Shown here: positions 42,340 through 52,846 of the stretch, in pieces
Layout: every line of letters begins with the position of its first letter
How positions within the stretch are numbered: the first letter of the stretch is position 1
NCBI RefSeq assembly: GCF_039729015.1
Contig: NZ_CP155792.1
Span: 3,368,001-3,432,000, forward strand
Reading direction: 5' to 3'
Origin: Blastococcus sp. HT6-30
Lineage (GTDB): Bacteria; Actinomycetota; Actinomycetes; Mycobacteriales; Geodermatophilaceae
Length of the DNA: 64,000 nucleotides
Notes under the pieces: model-generated
The model's database searches: none
What the model saw: the letters and a program-made list of their open reading frames with translations, nothing else
What the model was told of the DNA's origin: nothing
Translations under genes and position numbers: made by a program

Positions 42340-42361
42340 CCCCCGGCTGGACCGGCGACGG

Positions 42362-42387
42362 CCCGCCTCCCCTCGAGGCGAGGCGGG
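42362..42387. terminator. Terminator between OsmC and MarR genes
   Basis: CCCGCCTC at 42362-42369 pairs with GAGGCGGG at 42380-42387 around a 10-base loop. Outer bases extend the stem imperfectly. It lies in the 159-base gap between convergent genes. Confidence 0.6.
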
Positions 42388-42498
42388 TCGGCCGGGTCCG
42401 GTCAGCGGGTGGCGGGCCCCGATCCGGCGCGCGCCGGCTCGCGGGTGCGCTCGGGGTCGGCGTTCCGACCCTCGATGGCGTCGGTGTCGACCGAGGTG

Positions 42499-42972
42499 TC
42501 AGTCCTTCGACTCGGACTCGCGCGCCTCGCCGATCCGGTTGAGCCGCTCGAGGAGGACGGCGAGCGTCGCGACGTCCTCGGCGGGCCAGCCGGCGAGGTC
42601 GCTCTCCCAGCGGGCGCGCCGCACGCTCCGGATGCGCGCCAGCCGCGCCGCGCCCTCGGCCGACGGCGTGAGCACCTGCGCCCGGCCGTCCTGCGGATCG
42701 GCGGCCCGCTCGACCAGCCCGAGGTCCACCAGGCTGGAGAGCTGCCGGCTGACGGTGCTCTTGTCCAGGCCGAGCCGCGCCACCAGGTCGCTCGCGCGCA
42801 GCGGCCCGGTGTCCTGCAGCAGCGCCAGCAGCCCGTAGGCGGCGCCGTCCAGGTCCGGGTGCAGCTCACGGGCCAGGCGGGTGGAGATGGCGCGCGAGCG
42901 CCGCAGCAGCAGCCCGATCTCGCGCTCCAGCGCGACGTACGCCTCGTGGGCGTCGATGCCCGGGCCGCTCAC
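42499..42972 (-). CDS. MarR-family regulator in the heat-shock operon
   Basis: 157-aa winged-helix regulator: dimerisation helix (YVALEREIGLLLRRSRAIST), recognition region (SDLVARLGLDKSTVSRQLSS), wing with VERAADPQDGRAQVLT. No Cys in the sensing position, so it is not an OhrR. Its GTG start overlaps the hspR stop (GTGA), so it is the last gene of the dnaK-grpE-dnaJ-hspR transcript. The target is unknown. A MarR gene as an extra member of this operon is unusual. Confidence 0.85.
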   Translation of the reverse strand: MSGPGIDAHEAYVALEREIGLLLRRSRAISTRLARELHPDLDGAAYGLLALLQDTGPLRASDLVARLGLDKSTVSRQLSSLVDLGLVERAADPQDGRAQVLTPSAEGAARLARIRSVRRARWESDLAGWPAEDVATLAVLLERLNRIGEARESESKD

Positions 42973-43421
42973 CGGGAACCCCCCGGCCGCCAGACGACGA
43001 GCGCCGAGCTCGGCCGCCGGTGCGGCACCAGGTCCGCGCGGTAGACCGCCGGGACCGCTGCCTCCGCCGCCATCCGCCGGTTCTCCGAGTGCTGCAGCTC
43101 GGCGAGCAGCTCGTGCACCCGCGCCTGCAGCGCCTCCACCTGCGACTCGAGCTCGATGATCCGCTTGATGCCGGCCAGGTTGACGCCGTCCTCCTGGGAG
43201 AGCCGCTGCACCTCGCGCAGCAGCGCGACGTCGCGCGGGCTGTAGCGGCGCCCGCCGCCGGGCGTCCGGCCGGGGCTGACCAGCCCCAGCCGGTCGTACT
43301 GGCGGAGGGTCTGGGCGTGCATGCCGGCCAGCTCGGCGGCCACGGAGATCACGAAGACCGGCGCGTCCTCGGCGACGGCCCGCCCCACGTCCGCGGCGGG
43401 GCCACCCGGTGGCATGGTCAT
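42969..43421 (-). CDS. hspR: HspR heat-shock repressor (MerR type)
   Basis: 150-aa MerR-family repressor of the dnaK operon and clpB in actinobacteria. The N-terminal helix-turn-helix reads [40 protein letters not shown], followed by a coiled-coil ([37 protein letters not shown]). It recognises HAIR operators, two of which are found here, before clpB and before dnaK. Start ATG 43421 overlaps the dnaJ stop (ATGA); ATG 43415 is a near alternative. Autoregulation through the dnaK operon is the usual mechanism. Confidence 0.93.
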   Translation of the reverse strand: MTMPPGGPAADVGRAVAEDAPVFVISVAAELAGMHAQTLRQYDRLGLVSPGRTPGGGRRYSPRDVALLREVQRLSQEDGVNLAGIKRIIELESQVEALQARVHELLAELQHSENRRMAAEAAVPAVYRADLVPHRRPSSALVVWRPGGSR

Positions 43422-44626
43422 CTTTCGCCTCCGGCCCGCACCGCGGCGGTGATCTGCGGGCGCGGGTCCTCGTCCATCTCCTCGGCCAGGTCCTCGATCA
43501 CCTTGCGCTGCGCCGGGGTGAGCCGGGCGGGGACGGCGATCTCCACGGTGACCAGCAGGTCACCGGAGCGACCCTTCCCCGGGGCGCCGCGGCCGCGGAC
43601 CCGCAGCGTGCGGCCGCTCGCGGTACCGGCTGGGACCTTGAGCGACACGCTCCCGTCCAGCGTGGGCACCGTGAGCGTGGTGCCCAGCGCCGCCTCGGCG
43701 AAGGTGATCGGCACGGTGAGCGTCAGGTCGTCGCCCTTGCGGCCGAACAGCGAGTGCTCGGAGACGTGCACGACGACGAACAGGTCACCGGCGGGCCCGC
43801 CGCGCCGGCCGGGCGCACCCTTCCCGGGCAGCCGGATGCGCTGACCGTCCTTGACCCCGGCCGGGATCCGCACGGTGATCGTGCGGGTCTGGCTGGTGAT
43901 CCCGCTGCCGGCGCAGGTCGGGCACGGGTCGTCGACCACCTGCCCGCTGCCCCGGCAGTTGCGGCAGGGCTCGGAGAAGGCGAACGCTCCCTGGCTCCGG
44001 CTGGTCACCCCCGCGCCCTGGCAGACCGGGCAGGTGTGCGGGCTGGTGCCGGGCTTGGCGCCGCTGCCCGCGCAGGTCGTGCAGCTGCCCGGGCTCTGCA
44101 TGCGCAGCGGGACCGTCACCCCCAGCACGGCCTCGTCGAACGACAGCGTCGCCTCGGTCTCGACGTCCTGGCCACGCGCGGGCCCGGACGCGGCCTGACT
44201 GCGGGCGCGGGCGCCACCGCCGGCGCCCCCGAAGAGGCCACCGAGGATGTCGCCCAGCCCGCCGGCGCCCCGGGCCCCCGCGCCGCCCCCGGCGGCACCG
44301 AACAGGTCGCCGAGGTCGAAGGGCTGGCCGCCGGGGCCCGCCCCCGGGAACCCGCCGGGGAACCCGGCCCGCGCACCGGCTCCCCCGGCGCCGAACAGCC
44401 GTCGCGCCTCGTCGTACTCCCCGCGCCGCTTGGGGTCGGAGAGGACGTCGTAGGCCTCGGAGACGTCCTTGAAGCGGGCCTCGGCGTCGGCGTTCCCCGG
44501 GTTCTTGTCCGGGTGCAGCTCCGTGGCCAGCTTGCGGTACGCCTTCTTGATCGCGGCGGCGTCGGCGTCCTGGGGGACGCCGAGCGCGCCGTAGTAGTCC
44601 TTCTCGATGAAGTCACGGGTGCTCAT
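43418..44626 (-). CDS. dnaJ: Chaperone DnaJ
   Basis: Hsp40 (402 aa), stimulates the ATPase of DnaK. J-domain with HPD ([20 protein letters not shown]), Gly/Phe-rich region with [13 protein letters not shown], a zinc-finger domain with four CxxC repeats ([38 protein letters not shown]) and a C-terminal substrate domain. ATG 44626 starts [17 protein letters not shown]. It is separated by 163 bases from grpE, a gap longer than elsewhere in the operon, and overlaps hspR by ATGA. Confidence 0.97.
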   Translation of the reverse strand: MSTRDFIEKDYYGALGVPQDADAAAIKKAYRKLATELHPDKNPGNADAEARFKDVSEAYDVLSDPKRRGEYDEARRLFGAGGAGARAGFPGGFPGAGPGGQPFDLGDLFGAAGGGAGARGAGGLGDILGGLFGGAGGGARARSQAASGPARGQDVETEATLSFDEAVLGVTVPLRMQSPGSCTTCAGSGAKPGTSPHTCPVCQGAGVTSRSQGAFAFSEPCRNCRGSGQVVDDPCPTCAGSGITSQTRTITVRIPAGVKDGQRIRLPGKGAPGRRGGPAGDLFVVVHVSEHSLFGRKGDDLTLTVPITFAEAALGTTLTVPTLDGSVSLKVPAGTASGRTLRVRGRGAPGKGRSGDLLVTVEIAVPARLTPAQRKVIEDLAEEMDEDPRPQITAAVRAGGER

Positions 44627-44789
44627 CACAGCTCCGCTGAGGAACTCGTGGCCTTCGGCCCGTTCAACAAGACCCACCTCCTGGATTGGGCAGCGCCGCA
44701 GGCACCGATGAGACACCGGAGGTGCGTTGTGGAACCGGAAGCCTTCGGCTGGTTCATCCGGCTCCCTCTCGCGCTCGGTCCGACGCCGC

Positions 44790-45484
44790 TCAGCCGGCGG
44801 CCGGGTCGGTCGGCTCGGCCCCCTCGGCGGCAGCGGGGGCCGGTGCCGGAGCCTCGGGCTCGGTGACGGCCACCATCGCCGTCCGCAGCACCCGGTCGCC
44901 CCGGCGGTAGCCCCGCCGGAGCACCGTGGTCGCCGTCGGCACGCTCACCTCGGCGGAGGTGTCGTGCATGACGGCCTCGTGCAGCGACGGGTCGAACTCG
45001 TCGCCGGCCGCCCCGAAGGCCTCCACGCCCAGGCCGTCGAGCAGCCCCAGGATGCGGTCGGCCACGAGCTTGAAGGCCCCGGTGAGGTCACCGTGGTCCC
45101 GGGCCCGCTCGATGTCGTCGACGATCGGGAACAGCTGGGTGGCGAACCGCTCGGCCGCCTGGTCGACGGCCAGCGTCCGGTCCCGGTCGATCCGCCGTCG
45201 GTAGTTGGCGTACTCGGCCGTGACCCGCTGGAGGTCCTCGGTGCGCTCGGCCAGCTGCCGCGCCAGGTCCTCGCCGTCAGCGGTCTGCTGCGGTGCGGTG
45301 GGCTCCTGCGGCGGCGCCTGCTCGGCGACCGGCGTCTCGTGCTCGCTCATCTGCTCCCCTGGGAGGTCGGAACCGGGCCGGACGCCGGCCGGCTGCTCGC
45401 CGGCCGGCGTCCGTACTGCACCAGTGGTGGGGTCGATCCGCCGCTTGTCACGGATGACCACCCGCGGCTGCTCGTCCCCCGAAC

Positions 45485-45488
<4 letters not shown>
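44790..45488 (-). CDS. grpE: Nucleotide-exchange factor GrpE
   Basis: 232-aa exchange factor for DnaK. The N-terminus has the actinobacterial [16 protein letters not shown], followed by a Pro/Glu-rich disordered stretch, a long coiled coil ([20 protein letters not shown]) and the C-terminal beta domain ([20 protein letters not shown]). An Ala/Pro-rich tail ends the protein. It overlaps the dnaK stop by 4 bases (ATGA), fixing the start at 45488. Length is usual for the group. Confidence 0.95.
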
Positions 45489-47344
<1,856 letters not shown>

Positions 47345-47893
47345 GGAGATGGCCTCTCTTCCGTGTGCTGGGGTGGTACTGGTCCGTGGGGGGCAGCCGA
47401 GGAACCGGGCGGCACGGCGTCCTTGCGCCGGGTTCGCTCAACTTTCCTGCCCAGCCTAACGGCAGGAAGCCGTACGGTGTTCCCGGGGGGACGGATCTCG
47501 CCGCACAACCCCCACGGCTGCCGCCGGAGGCGGACCTCGCCCGGACGCAGCCGCCCGGTTCACCTTGCCGCACGGCCGCCGGCCGCGCCGGGCACCGCGT
47601 GGACGGGCGCCCGTACGGCGAGGTCGAGGCCCAGGCCGGGTGGCGCCCGGCCGGGGTCCGCGACCTCGCATGGGCGCGGCGGACAGGGGCGGCCAGGAGC
47701 CAGGGGGCGGCGCGCTGTCCTTACCCACGAGTAGCCTCTCGGCGCGCCCGCTATCGTGCGTCGCAGTGCGGGCAGCGGTGTCCGTACGCGATCGGAGCGC
47801 CGGTGCAGCGGCGCGCGCACCACACACAGCCCCGTCGCCCGTGTGGCCGGCGGGGGATCAGCCGACGCCACCAGGCGTACGGGAGGGGAAAAC
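47345..47893. other. Divergent regulatory region between dnaK and the Fe-S oxidoreductase
   Basis: 549 bases without a gene I believe in; short ORFs here have no similarity or start signals. It must hold the dnaK promoter (with the HAIR-like repeat at 47422-47442) and the promoter of the Fe-S gene. No riboswitch or hairpin is obvious. Confidence 0.6.
47422..47442 (-). promoter_or_regulatory. Degenerate HAIR operator upstream of dnaK
   Basis: CTTGCGC-N7-GCTCAAC, that is the HAIR spacing with one intact half (CTCAA) and one altered half (CTTG kept, AGT changed). It lies 78-98 bases before the dnaK start. HspR binding is inferred; the site is weaker than the one before clpB. Confidence 0.6.
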
Positions 47894-50200
47894 ATGACGG
47901 GCCCGCTGCAGATCGTCCTGGGGACGATCAGCGTCCTGTTCCTGATCGTGTCGTCCGTGATGGCCTACCGGGCCGTCCGGGCGATGGTGCGGATCATCCG
48001 CACCGGCCAGCCCGACGGCACGCGTCTGCGTCCTGTCGGGCCGCGCCTGAAGATGCTGCTGGTCGAATCGTTGGCGCACACCCGGATGCTCAAGTGGACG
48101 CCCCAGGGGATCGCCCACTGGTTCGTCTTCGTCGGCTTCTACGGCCTGTTCCTCACGCTGGTCGAGGCGTTCGCCGAGGTCTTCAACCCGGCGTTCCACC
48201 TGCCGCTCATCGGTGCGTGGAGCGTGTGGAACCTCTTCGTCGACATCATCGGTACCGGCACGGTCGTCGGGATCCTCGTGCTGATCGCCCTCCGTCAGCG
48301 CGACCACCCGCGCCGGAAGGGCCGGAGCAGTCGGTTCGCCGGGTCCAACGAGGGCCGCGCCTACTTCGTCGAGTCCGTCGTCCTGCTGGTCGGCCTCTGC
48401 ATCCTGGGCATCCGCGCGGCGAAGATCGCCTCCGGCCTGGACTACGCGCCCACCTGGTCGCATCCGGTTTCCAGCGCGCTGTCGACCTTCTTCCCGGACA
48501 ACCCGGACCTGGTCTCCATCATCGCGTTCATCAAGATCGTGGTGTCGCTGACCTGGCTGGTCGTGCTCAGCCGCACCCTGAACATGGGCGTCGCCTGGCA
48601 CCGGTTCAGCGCCTTCCCGAACATCTACTTCAAGCGGGAGGGCACCAGCGGCGCCCCCGCGCTCGGCCCGCTGCCGGCCATGACCTCCGGCGGCAAGCCC
48701 ATCGACTTCGAGGACCCGGGCGAGGACGACGTCTTCGGCCGCGGGAAGATCGAGGACTTCACCTGGAAGGGGATGCTGGACTTCACCACCTGCACCGAGT
48801 GCGGGCGGTGCCAGAGCCAGTGCCCGGCGTGGAACACCGGCAAGCCCCTGTCGCCGAAGATGGTGGTCATGGACCTGCGGGACCACCTCTACGCGAAGGC
48901 CCCCTACCTGCTCGGTGAGAAGACGGCGTCGGAGACCGCGCCCGACTACGACGTCCTCAAGCCCAGCGACGAGCAGGTCTGGGCGTCGGGTTACGCCCGC
49001 ATCGAGGGCACCAACGACGCGCAGGCGCACCGGCCGCTGGTCGGCACGCTGGAGGAGGGCGGGGTCATCGACCCCGACGTCCTGTGGAGCTGCACCAACT
49101 GCGGCGCCTGCGTCGAGCAGTGCCCGGTCGACATCGAGCACGTCGACCACATCCAGGACATGCGCCGCTACCAGGTCCTGATCGAGTCGAACTTCCCCTC
49201 CGAGGCCGGCGTCATGATGACGAACCTCGAGAAGCGCGGGAACCCGTGGGGCATGGGCGGCAACGTCCGCGAGGACTGGATCAAGGAGCTGGACTTCGAC
49301 GTCCGCGTGGCCGACGGCCCGCTGCCGCACGAGGTCGAGTACCTGTTCTGGGTCGGCTGCGCCGGCGCCGTCGACGACCGCGCCAAGAAGGTCACCAAGG
49401 CCGTCGCCGAGCTGCTGAACACCGCCGGCGTCGAGTTCGCCGTCCTGGGCAACGGGGAGACCTGCTCGGGCGACCCCGCCCGCCGGATGGGCAACGAGTT
49501 CCTGTTCCAGCAGCTGGCCATGGAGAACGTCGAGACCCTCAACGGCGTCTTCGAGGGCCGGGTGCCCGGCACCCGCAAGATCGTCGCCACCTGCCCGCAC
49601 TGCTTCAACTCGCTGGGCCGGGAGTACCCGCAGGTGGGCGGCGAGTACGAGGTCGTCCACCACACCCAGCTGCTCGGCAAGCTGGTGGAGGAGGGCCGGC
49701 TGACCCCCGTCACGCCGGTCGACCGCAAGGTCACCTACCACGACCCGTGCTTCCTGGGCCGGCACAACAAGGTCTACACGCCCCCGCGGGAGATCCTCGA
49801 CTCCGTGCAGGGCCTGTCGACCCAGGAGATGCACCGCTGCAAGGACCGCGGCTTCTGCTGCGGCGCCGGCGGTGCCCGCATGTGGATGGAGGAGAAGATC
49901 GGCAAGCGGATCAACATGGAGCGCACCGAGGAGGCGCTCGAGCTCGATCCCGACGTCATCTCCACCGCGTGCCCGTTCTGCATCACGATGCTGAGCGACG
50001 CGCTGACCTCCAAGAAGCAGAACGGCGAGGCGGCCGAGCACGTCGAGGTGCTCGACGTCAGCCAGATCCTGCTGCGCTCCATGCAGCCGGTCGCGGTCTC
50101 GGCGCAGGGCGCGGACTCCGGCCCCGACGTCGGGACCTCGCCCGGCGCCGACCCGGCCGGTGAGGGCTCCGCGGCCACGGAGCACGGTCCGCAGGCCTGA
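47894..50200 (+). CDS. Membrane Fe-S oxidoreductase (heterodisulfide-reductase-like)
   Basis: 768-aa protein with about five N-terminal membrane helices (TISVLFLIVSSVMAYRAVRA; VESVVLLVGLCILGIRAA) and a cytosolic ferredoxin-type part. Two 4Fe-4S motifs: CTECGRCQSQCP near residue 300 and CTNCGACVEQCPVD near 400. Two CCG domains follow (CPHCFNSLGREYP; then DRGFCCGAGGARMWMEEKIG), as in HdrB/GlpC-type subunits. It resembles Mycobacterium tuberculosis Rv0338c. It probably links soluble electron donors, such as an electron-transfer flavoprotein, to the quinone pool. ATG 47894 has GGGAGGGG upstream; the frame open to 47756 is not used. No partner gene adjoins it. Confidence 0.88.
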   Translation: MTGPLQIVLGTISVLFLIVSSVMAYRAVRAMVRIIRTGQPDGTRLRPVGPRLKMLLVESLAHTRMLKWTPQGIAHWFVFVGFYGLFLTLVEAFAEVFNPAFHLPLIGAWSVWNLFVDIIGTGTVVGILVLIALRQRDHPRRKGRSSRFAGSNEGRAYFVESVVLLVGLCILGIRAAKIASGLDYAPTWSHPVSSALSTFFPDNPDLVSIIAFIKIVVSLTWLVVLSRTLNMGVAWHRFSAFPNIYFKREGTSGAPALGPLPAMTSGGKPIDFEDPGEDDVFGRGKIEDFTWKGMLDFTTCTECGRCQSQCPAWNTGKPLSPKMVVMDLRDHLYAKAPYLLGEKTASETAPDYDVLKPSDEQVWASGYARIEGTNDAQAHRPLVGTLEEGGVIDPDVLWSCTNCGACVEQCPVDIEHVDHIQDMRRYQVLIESNFPSEAGVMMTNLEKRGNPWGMGGNVREDWIKELDFDVRVADGPLPHEVEYLFWVGCAGAVDDRAKKVTKAVAELLNTAGVEFAVLGNGETCSGDPARRMGNEFLFQQLAMENVETLNGVFEGRVPGTRKIVATCPHCFNSLGREYPQVGGEYEVVHHTQLLGKLVEEGRLTPVTPVDRKVTYHDPCFLGRHNKVYTPPREILDSVQGLSTQEMHRCKDRGFCCGAGGARMWMEEKIGKRINMERTEEALELDPDVISTACPFCITMLSDALTSKKQNGEAAEHVEVLDVSQILLRSMQPVAVSAQGADSGPDVGTSPGADPAGEGSAATEHGPQA

Positions 50201-50211
50201 TCCACCGCACC

Positions 50212-50249
50212 ACGGCGGCGCGCATCCCCACGGGGATGCGCGCCGCCGT
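50212..50249 (+). terminator. Terminator after Fe-S oxidoreductase gene
   Basis: Perfect 18-bp stem (50212-50229 with 50232-50249) with a nominal 2-base loop (AC), 12 bases after the stop codon. Opening the top pair gives a usable loop. Confidence 0.8.
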
Positions 50250-50339
50250 CGTCGCTGGGGACTCCCGGCTCCGCCGGCCGCGGCTGGCCGGCCAGGTGGT
50301 TGTCCCCCGCACCGACCCGAGGTCGAGCTGCAGCCGGTC

Positions 50340-51695
50340 ATGGGAGACGCTCTGCGGGTGACGCGCAATGCCCCCGCCCGCAACACCACCGGCACCGACC
50401 GCCGCCGGGGTCTCGGGTTGATGGCCGTCGCCATCGTGCTCACCGCGCTGAACCTCCGCACGGCGGTCACCAGCGTCGGCCCGGTGCTGCAGGAGATCGA
50501 GCGGGGGCTGGGCATCTCCAGCAGCCTGGCCGGGGTCATCACCACGATGCCGGTGATCTGCTTCGCGCTCATCGGGTTCGCCGGTCCGGCGCTTTCGGCG
50601 CGCTACCGCGACTCCCACGTGCTCGCAGGCGCCCTGGTCGCGATGACCGCCGGCCTCGCGCTCCGCAGCGCGGCCGACGCCTTCCCGGCGTTTCTCGCCG
50701 GCACGGCGGCGGCCATGGCCGGCGGGGCGCTCGGCAACGTGATGCTCCCGGGCCTGGTGAGACGTCACTTCCCCGGGCGGACCGGCCCCCTCGTCGGCGC
50801 GTACAGCACGGCGATGGGCCTGGGCGCGACCCTGGCCGCCGTCGCCTCGCAGCCCATCGCCGACGCCGCGGGCACCGAGGGCGAGGGCTGGCGCTGGGCA
50901 CTGGTCGTCTGGGCGCTCCCGGCGCTCGTTGCGGCGGGGGTGTGGCTCGCCGTCCCGGCCGCTCCCGACGTCTCCCGCCGGAGCCACACCGCCGTTCGGA
51001 TGCGGGCCCTGGTGCACAGCCCGACGGCCCTGGCGATCACCGCCTTCTTCGGCGTCCAGGCGCTGCAGGCGTACGTCGTCATCGGCTGGTCGGCCCAGTA
51101 CCTGCGCGACTCCGGGCTCAGCGCGGCGAACGCGGGGCTCCTCCTGGGCCTGAACTCCGTCGTCGGCCTGCCGCTGAGCGCCGTCATCCCGTTGCTCACC
51201 GTCCGGCCGCGCCTGCAGCGCCCGCTGCTGGTGGTCTTCGTCGCCAGCTACGTGGCCGGGTGGGTGGGCCTCTGGACGGCGCCGACCACCGCACCGTGGC
51301 TCTGGATGGTGCTCATCGCCGTCGGCATGGGCACCTTCTCGATGGTACTAACCCTCATCGGTCTGCGCGCCCGGACGCCCGAGACGGTCTCCGCGCTCTC
51401 CACCGTCAGCCAGAGCTGGGGGTACGTGATCGCCGGGACCGGCCCGCTGCTCGTGGGTGTGCTGCGCGGGGTGACCGGCGGCTACGACGGCATGTTCGTC
51501 ATCGTGCTCGCCGGCGTCGCGGTGCTCTCCGTCGCCGGGTGGATCGCCACGCGCCAGGTGTTCGTCGACGACGAGGTGGAGCGGTCGGTGCCCGGCTGGT
51601 CACCGGCGGGGCGCCGCTCCGACGTGCTGGAGAGCGCCGGGGTCGAGGTCCCGGCCGCCGCCCGCGTCACGGACACCCGGCCGCCGCGCGACTAG
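50340..51695 (+). CDS. CynX/NimT-type MFS transporter
   Basis: 451-aa twelve-helix MFS protein related to CynX (cyanate) and NimT families. Conserved opening: VLTALNLRTAVTSVGPVLQE; motif A-like and middle segments: NVMLPGLVRRHFPGRTGPLV, GAYSTAMGLGATLAA; C-half: GVQALQAYVVIGWSAQYLRD. The substrate is not predictable from sequence. ATG 50340 is chosen as the first start after the terminator of the Fe-S gene with the conserved N-terminus following. It ends 2 bases before the convergent dcd stop. Confidence 0.85.
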   Translation: MGDALRVTRNAPARNTTGTDRRRGLGLMAVAIVLTALNLRTAVTSVGPVLQEIERGLGISSSLAGVITTMPVICFALIGFAGPALSARYRDSHVLAGALVAMTAGLALRSAADAFPAFLAGTAAAMAGGALGNVMLPGLVRRHFPGRTGPLVGAYSTAMGLGATLAAVASQPIADAAGTEGEGWRWALVVWALPALVAAGVWLAVPAAPDVSRRSHTAVRMRALVHSPTALAITAFFGVQALQAYVVIGWSAQYLRDSGLSAANAGLLLGLNSVVGLPLSAVIPLLTVRPRLQRPLLVVFVASYVAGWVGLWTAPTTAPWLWMVLIAVGMGTFSMVLTLIGLRARTPETVSALSTVSQSWGYVIAGTGPLLVGVLRGVTGGYDGMFVIVLAGVAVLSVAGWIATRQVFVDDEVERSVPGWSPAGRRSDVLESAGVEVPAAARVTDTRPPRD

Positions 51696-51697
51696 CT

Positions 51698-52282
51698 CTA
51701 GGGCCGCCGCGTCTCGGCGCGGGTGAAGTTCCGGAACGACCGCGACGGCGTGGGGCCGCGCTGGTCCTGGTACCGCGAGCCGTAGACCGCGGAGCCGTAC
51801 GGGTGCTCGGCGGCGCTGGTCAGCCGGAACAGGCACAGCTGGCCGATCTTCATGCCCGGCCACAGCGTGATCGGCAGGTTCGCCACGTTGGACAGCTCCA
51901 GCGTGATGTGCCCGGAGAACCCGGGGTCGACGAAGCCCGCCGTCGAGTGGGTCAGCAGCCCGAGCCGGCCCAGCGAGGACTTGCCCTCCAGCCGGGCGGC
52001 GAGGTCGTCGGGGATGCGCACGACCTCGAGCGTCGAGCCGAGCACGAACTCCCCCGGGTGGAGCACGAACGGCTCGTCACCGTCGGGCTCGACCAGGGTG
52101 GTGAGGTCGTCCTGCTGCTCGGCCGGGTCGATGTGGGTGTACCGGGCGTTGTTGAACACCCGGAAGTAGCGGTCCAGCCGGACGTCGATGCTCGACGGCT
52201 GCACCAGCCCCGGGTCGTAGGGCTCGATGCCGAGGCGTCCCCCGGCGATCGCGGCCGTGATGTCGCGGTCGCTCAGCAGCAT
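51698..52282 (-). CDS. dcd: dCTP deaminase (probably dUMP-forming)
   Basis: 194-aa trimeric enzyme that deaminates dCTP for dTTP synthesis; actinobacterial members often also hydrolyse dUTP to dUMP. Seen: [100 protein letters not shown]. Bifunctionality is inferred from the mycobacterial enzyme, not proved. ATG 52282 is used. Confidence 0.95.
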   Translation of the reverse strand: MLLSDRDITAAIAGGRLGIEPYDPGLVQPSSIDVRLDRYFRVFNNARYTHIDPAEQQDDLTTLVEPDGDEPFVLHPGEFVLGSTLEVVRIPDDLAARLEGKSSLGRLGLLTHSTAGFVDPGFSGHITLELSNVANLPITLWPGMKIGQLCLFRLTSAAEHPYGSAVYGSRYQDQRGPTPSRSFRNFTRAETRRP

Positions 52283-52591
52283 GGCGCGGAGTCTAGGGAC
52301 TGCTGCTCCGCTCCCTGCGGGTGAATGCACCCAGCCCGCCACGATCGAGGCCGCCCGCGCCGGCGAGGCCGGCAACGGTTTCGGCGTCGGCGAGATGACG
52401 GGCTGGTCGACGGCATCGCGGCGGCCGCGGACGGCGCAGCCTCGCCGGCCACCGCCTCCGACGACGTCACGGGGCCCTCGCGGATGGCGAGGAGCCGCGG
52501 ACGGAGCCGACCAGCTCCCGCGCGGCGATGCGCCGCTGACCGGAGGTGCCTGTCGCGTCCGGGAGGCGACCAGGTACTCTCGTCGCCGTTC
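52283..52591. other. Intergenic region between dcd and tRNA-Gly
   Basis: 309 bases without a gene. It should carry the promoters of the divergent dcd gene and tRNA-Gly. No repeat or conserved RNA is evident. Confidence 0.55.
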
Positions 52592-52662
52592 GCGGGTGTA
52601 GTTCAATGGTAGAACATCAGCTTCCCAAGCTGACAGTGCGAGTTCGATTCTCGTCACCCGCT
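52592..52662 (+). tRNA. tRNA-Gly (anticodon CCC)
   Basis: 71-nt cloverleaf: acceptor GCGGGTG pairs with CACCCGC at 52655-52661; D-arm GTTCAATGGTAGAAC; anticodon stem TCAGC/GCTGA with loop TTCCCAA, giving anticodon CCC; T-arm with TTCGATT. The CCA end is encoded at 52663-52665. A strong terminator follows at 52688. Confidence 0.93.
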
Positions 52663-52687
52663 CCACGACGCGTGCAGACGCCGCCGG

Positions 52688-52718
52688 CGAGGCCCCGGTC
52701 GATCCGACCGGGGCCTCG
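52688..52718 (+). terminator. Terminator after tRNA-Gly
   Basis: Perfect 14-bp stem (CGAGGCCCCGGTCG at 52688-52701, complement at 52705-52718) with a 3-base loop, 23 bases after the tRNA CCA end. Confidence 0.85.
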
Positions 52719-52846
52719 TCGCGTAACGCCCGGTGCCGGGCCTTTGGTCCCTGTGGAACGGCCCCGTTTCGTACCACGATGGGCGCAGCGCTTCCCAGGG
52801 AGCGTCGAGGCTCCTACGGTCGGGCCGTGTCCCCGCCCGACCGCCG

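Noticed and set aside
44627-44789. 163-base gap between grpE and dnaJ with a small imperfect hairpin near 44728-44754
   Set aside because: The hairpin is interrupted and weak; no ORF or RNA family is recognisable.
47456-47827. Short ORFs in the dnaK upstream region
   Set aside because: No ribosome-binding site or similarity; composition typical of non-coding high-GC DNA.
47858-50572. 904-codon minus-strand frame opposite the Fe-S oxidoreductase
   Set aside because: Shadow frame of a conserved gene with two ferredoxin motifs and two CCG domains; no start signal or similarity.
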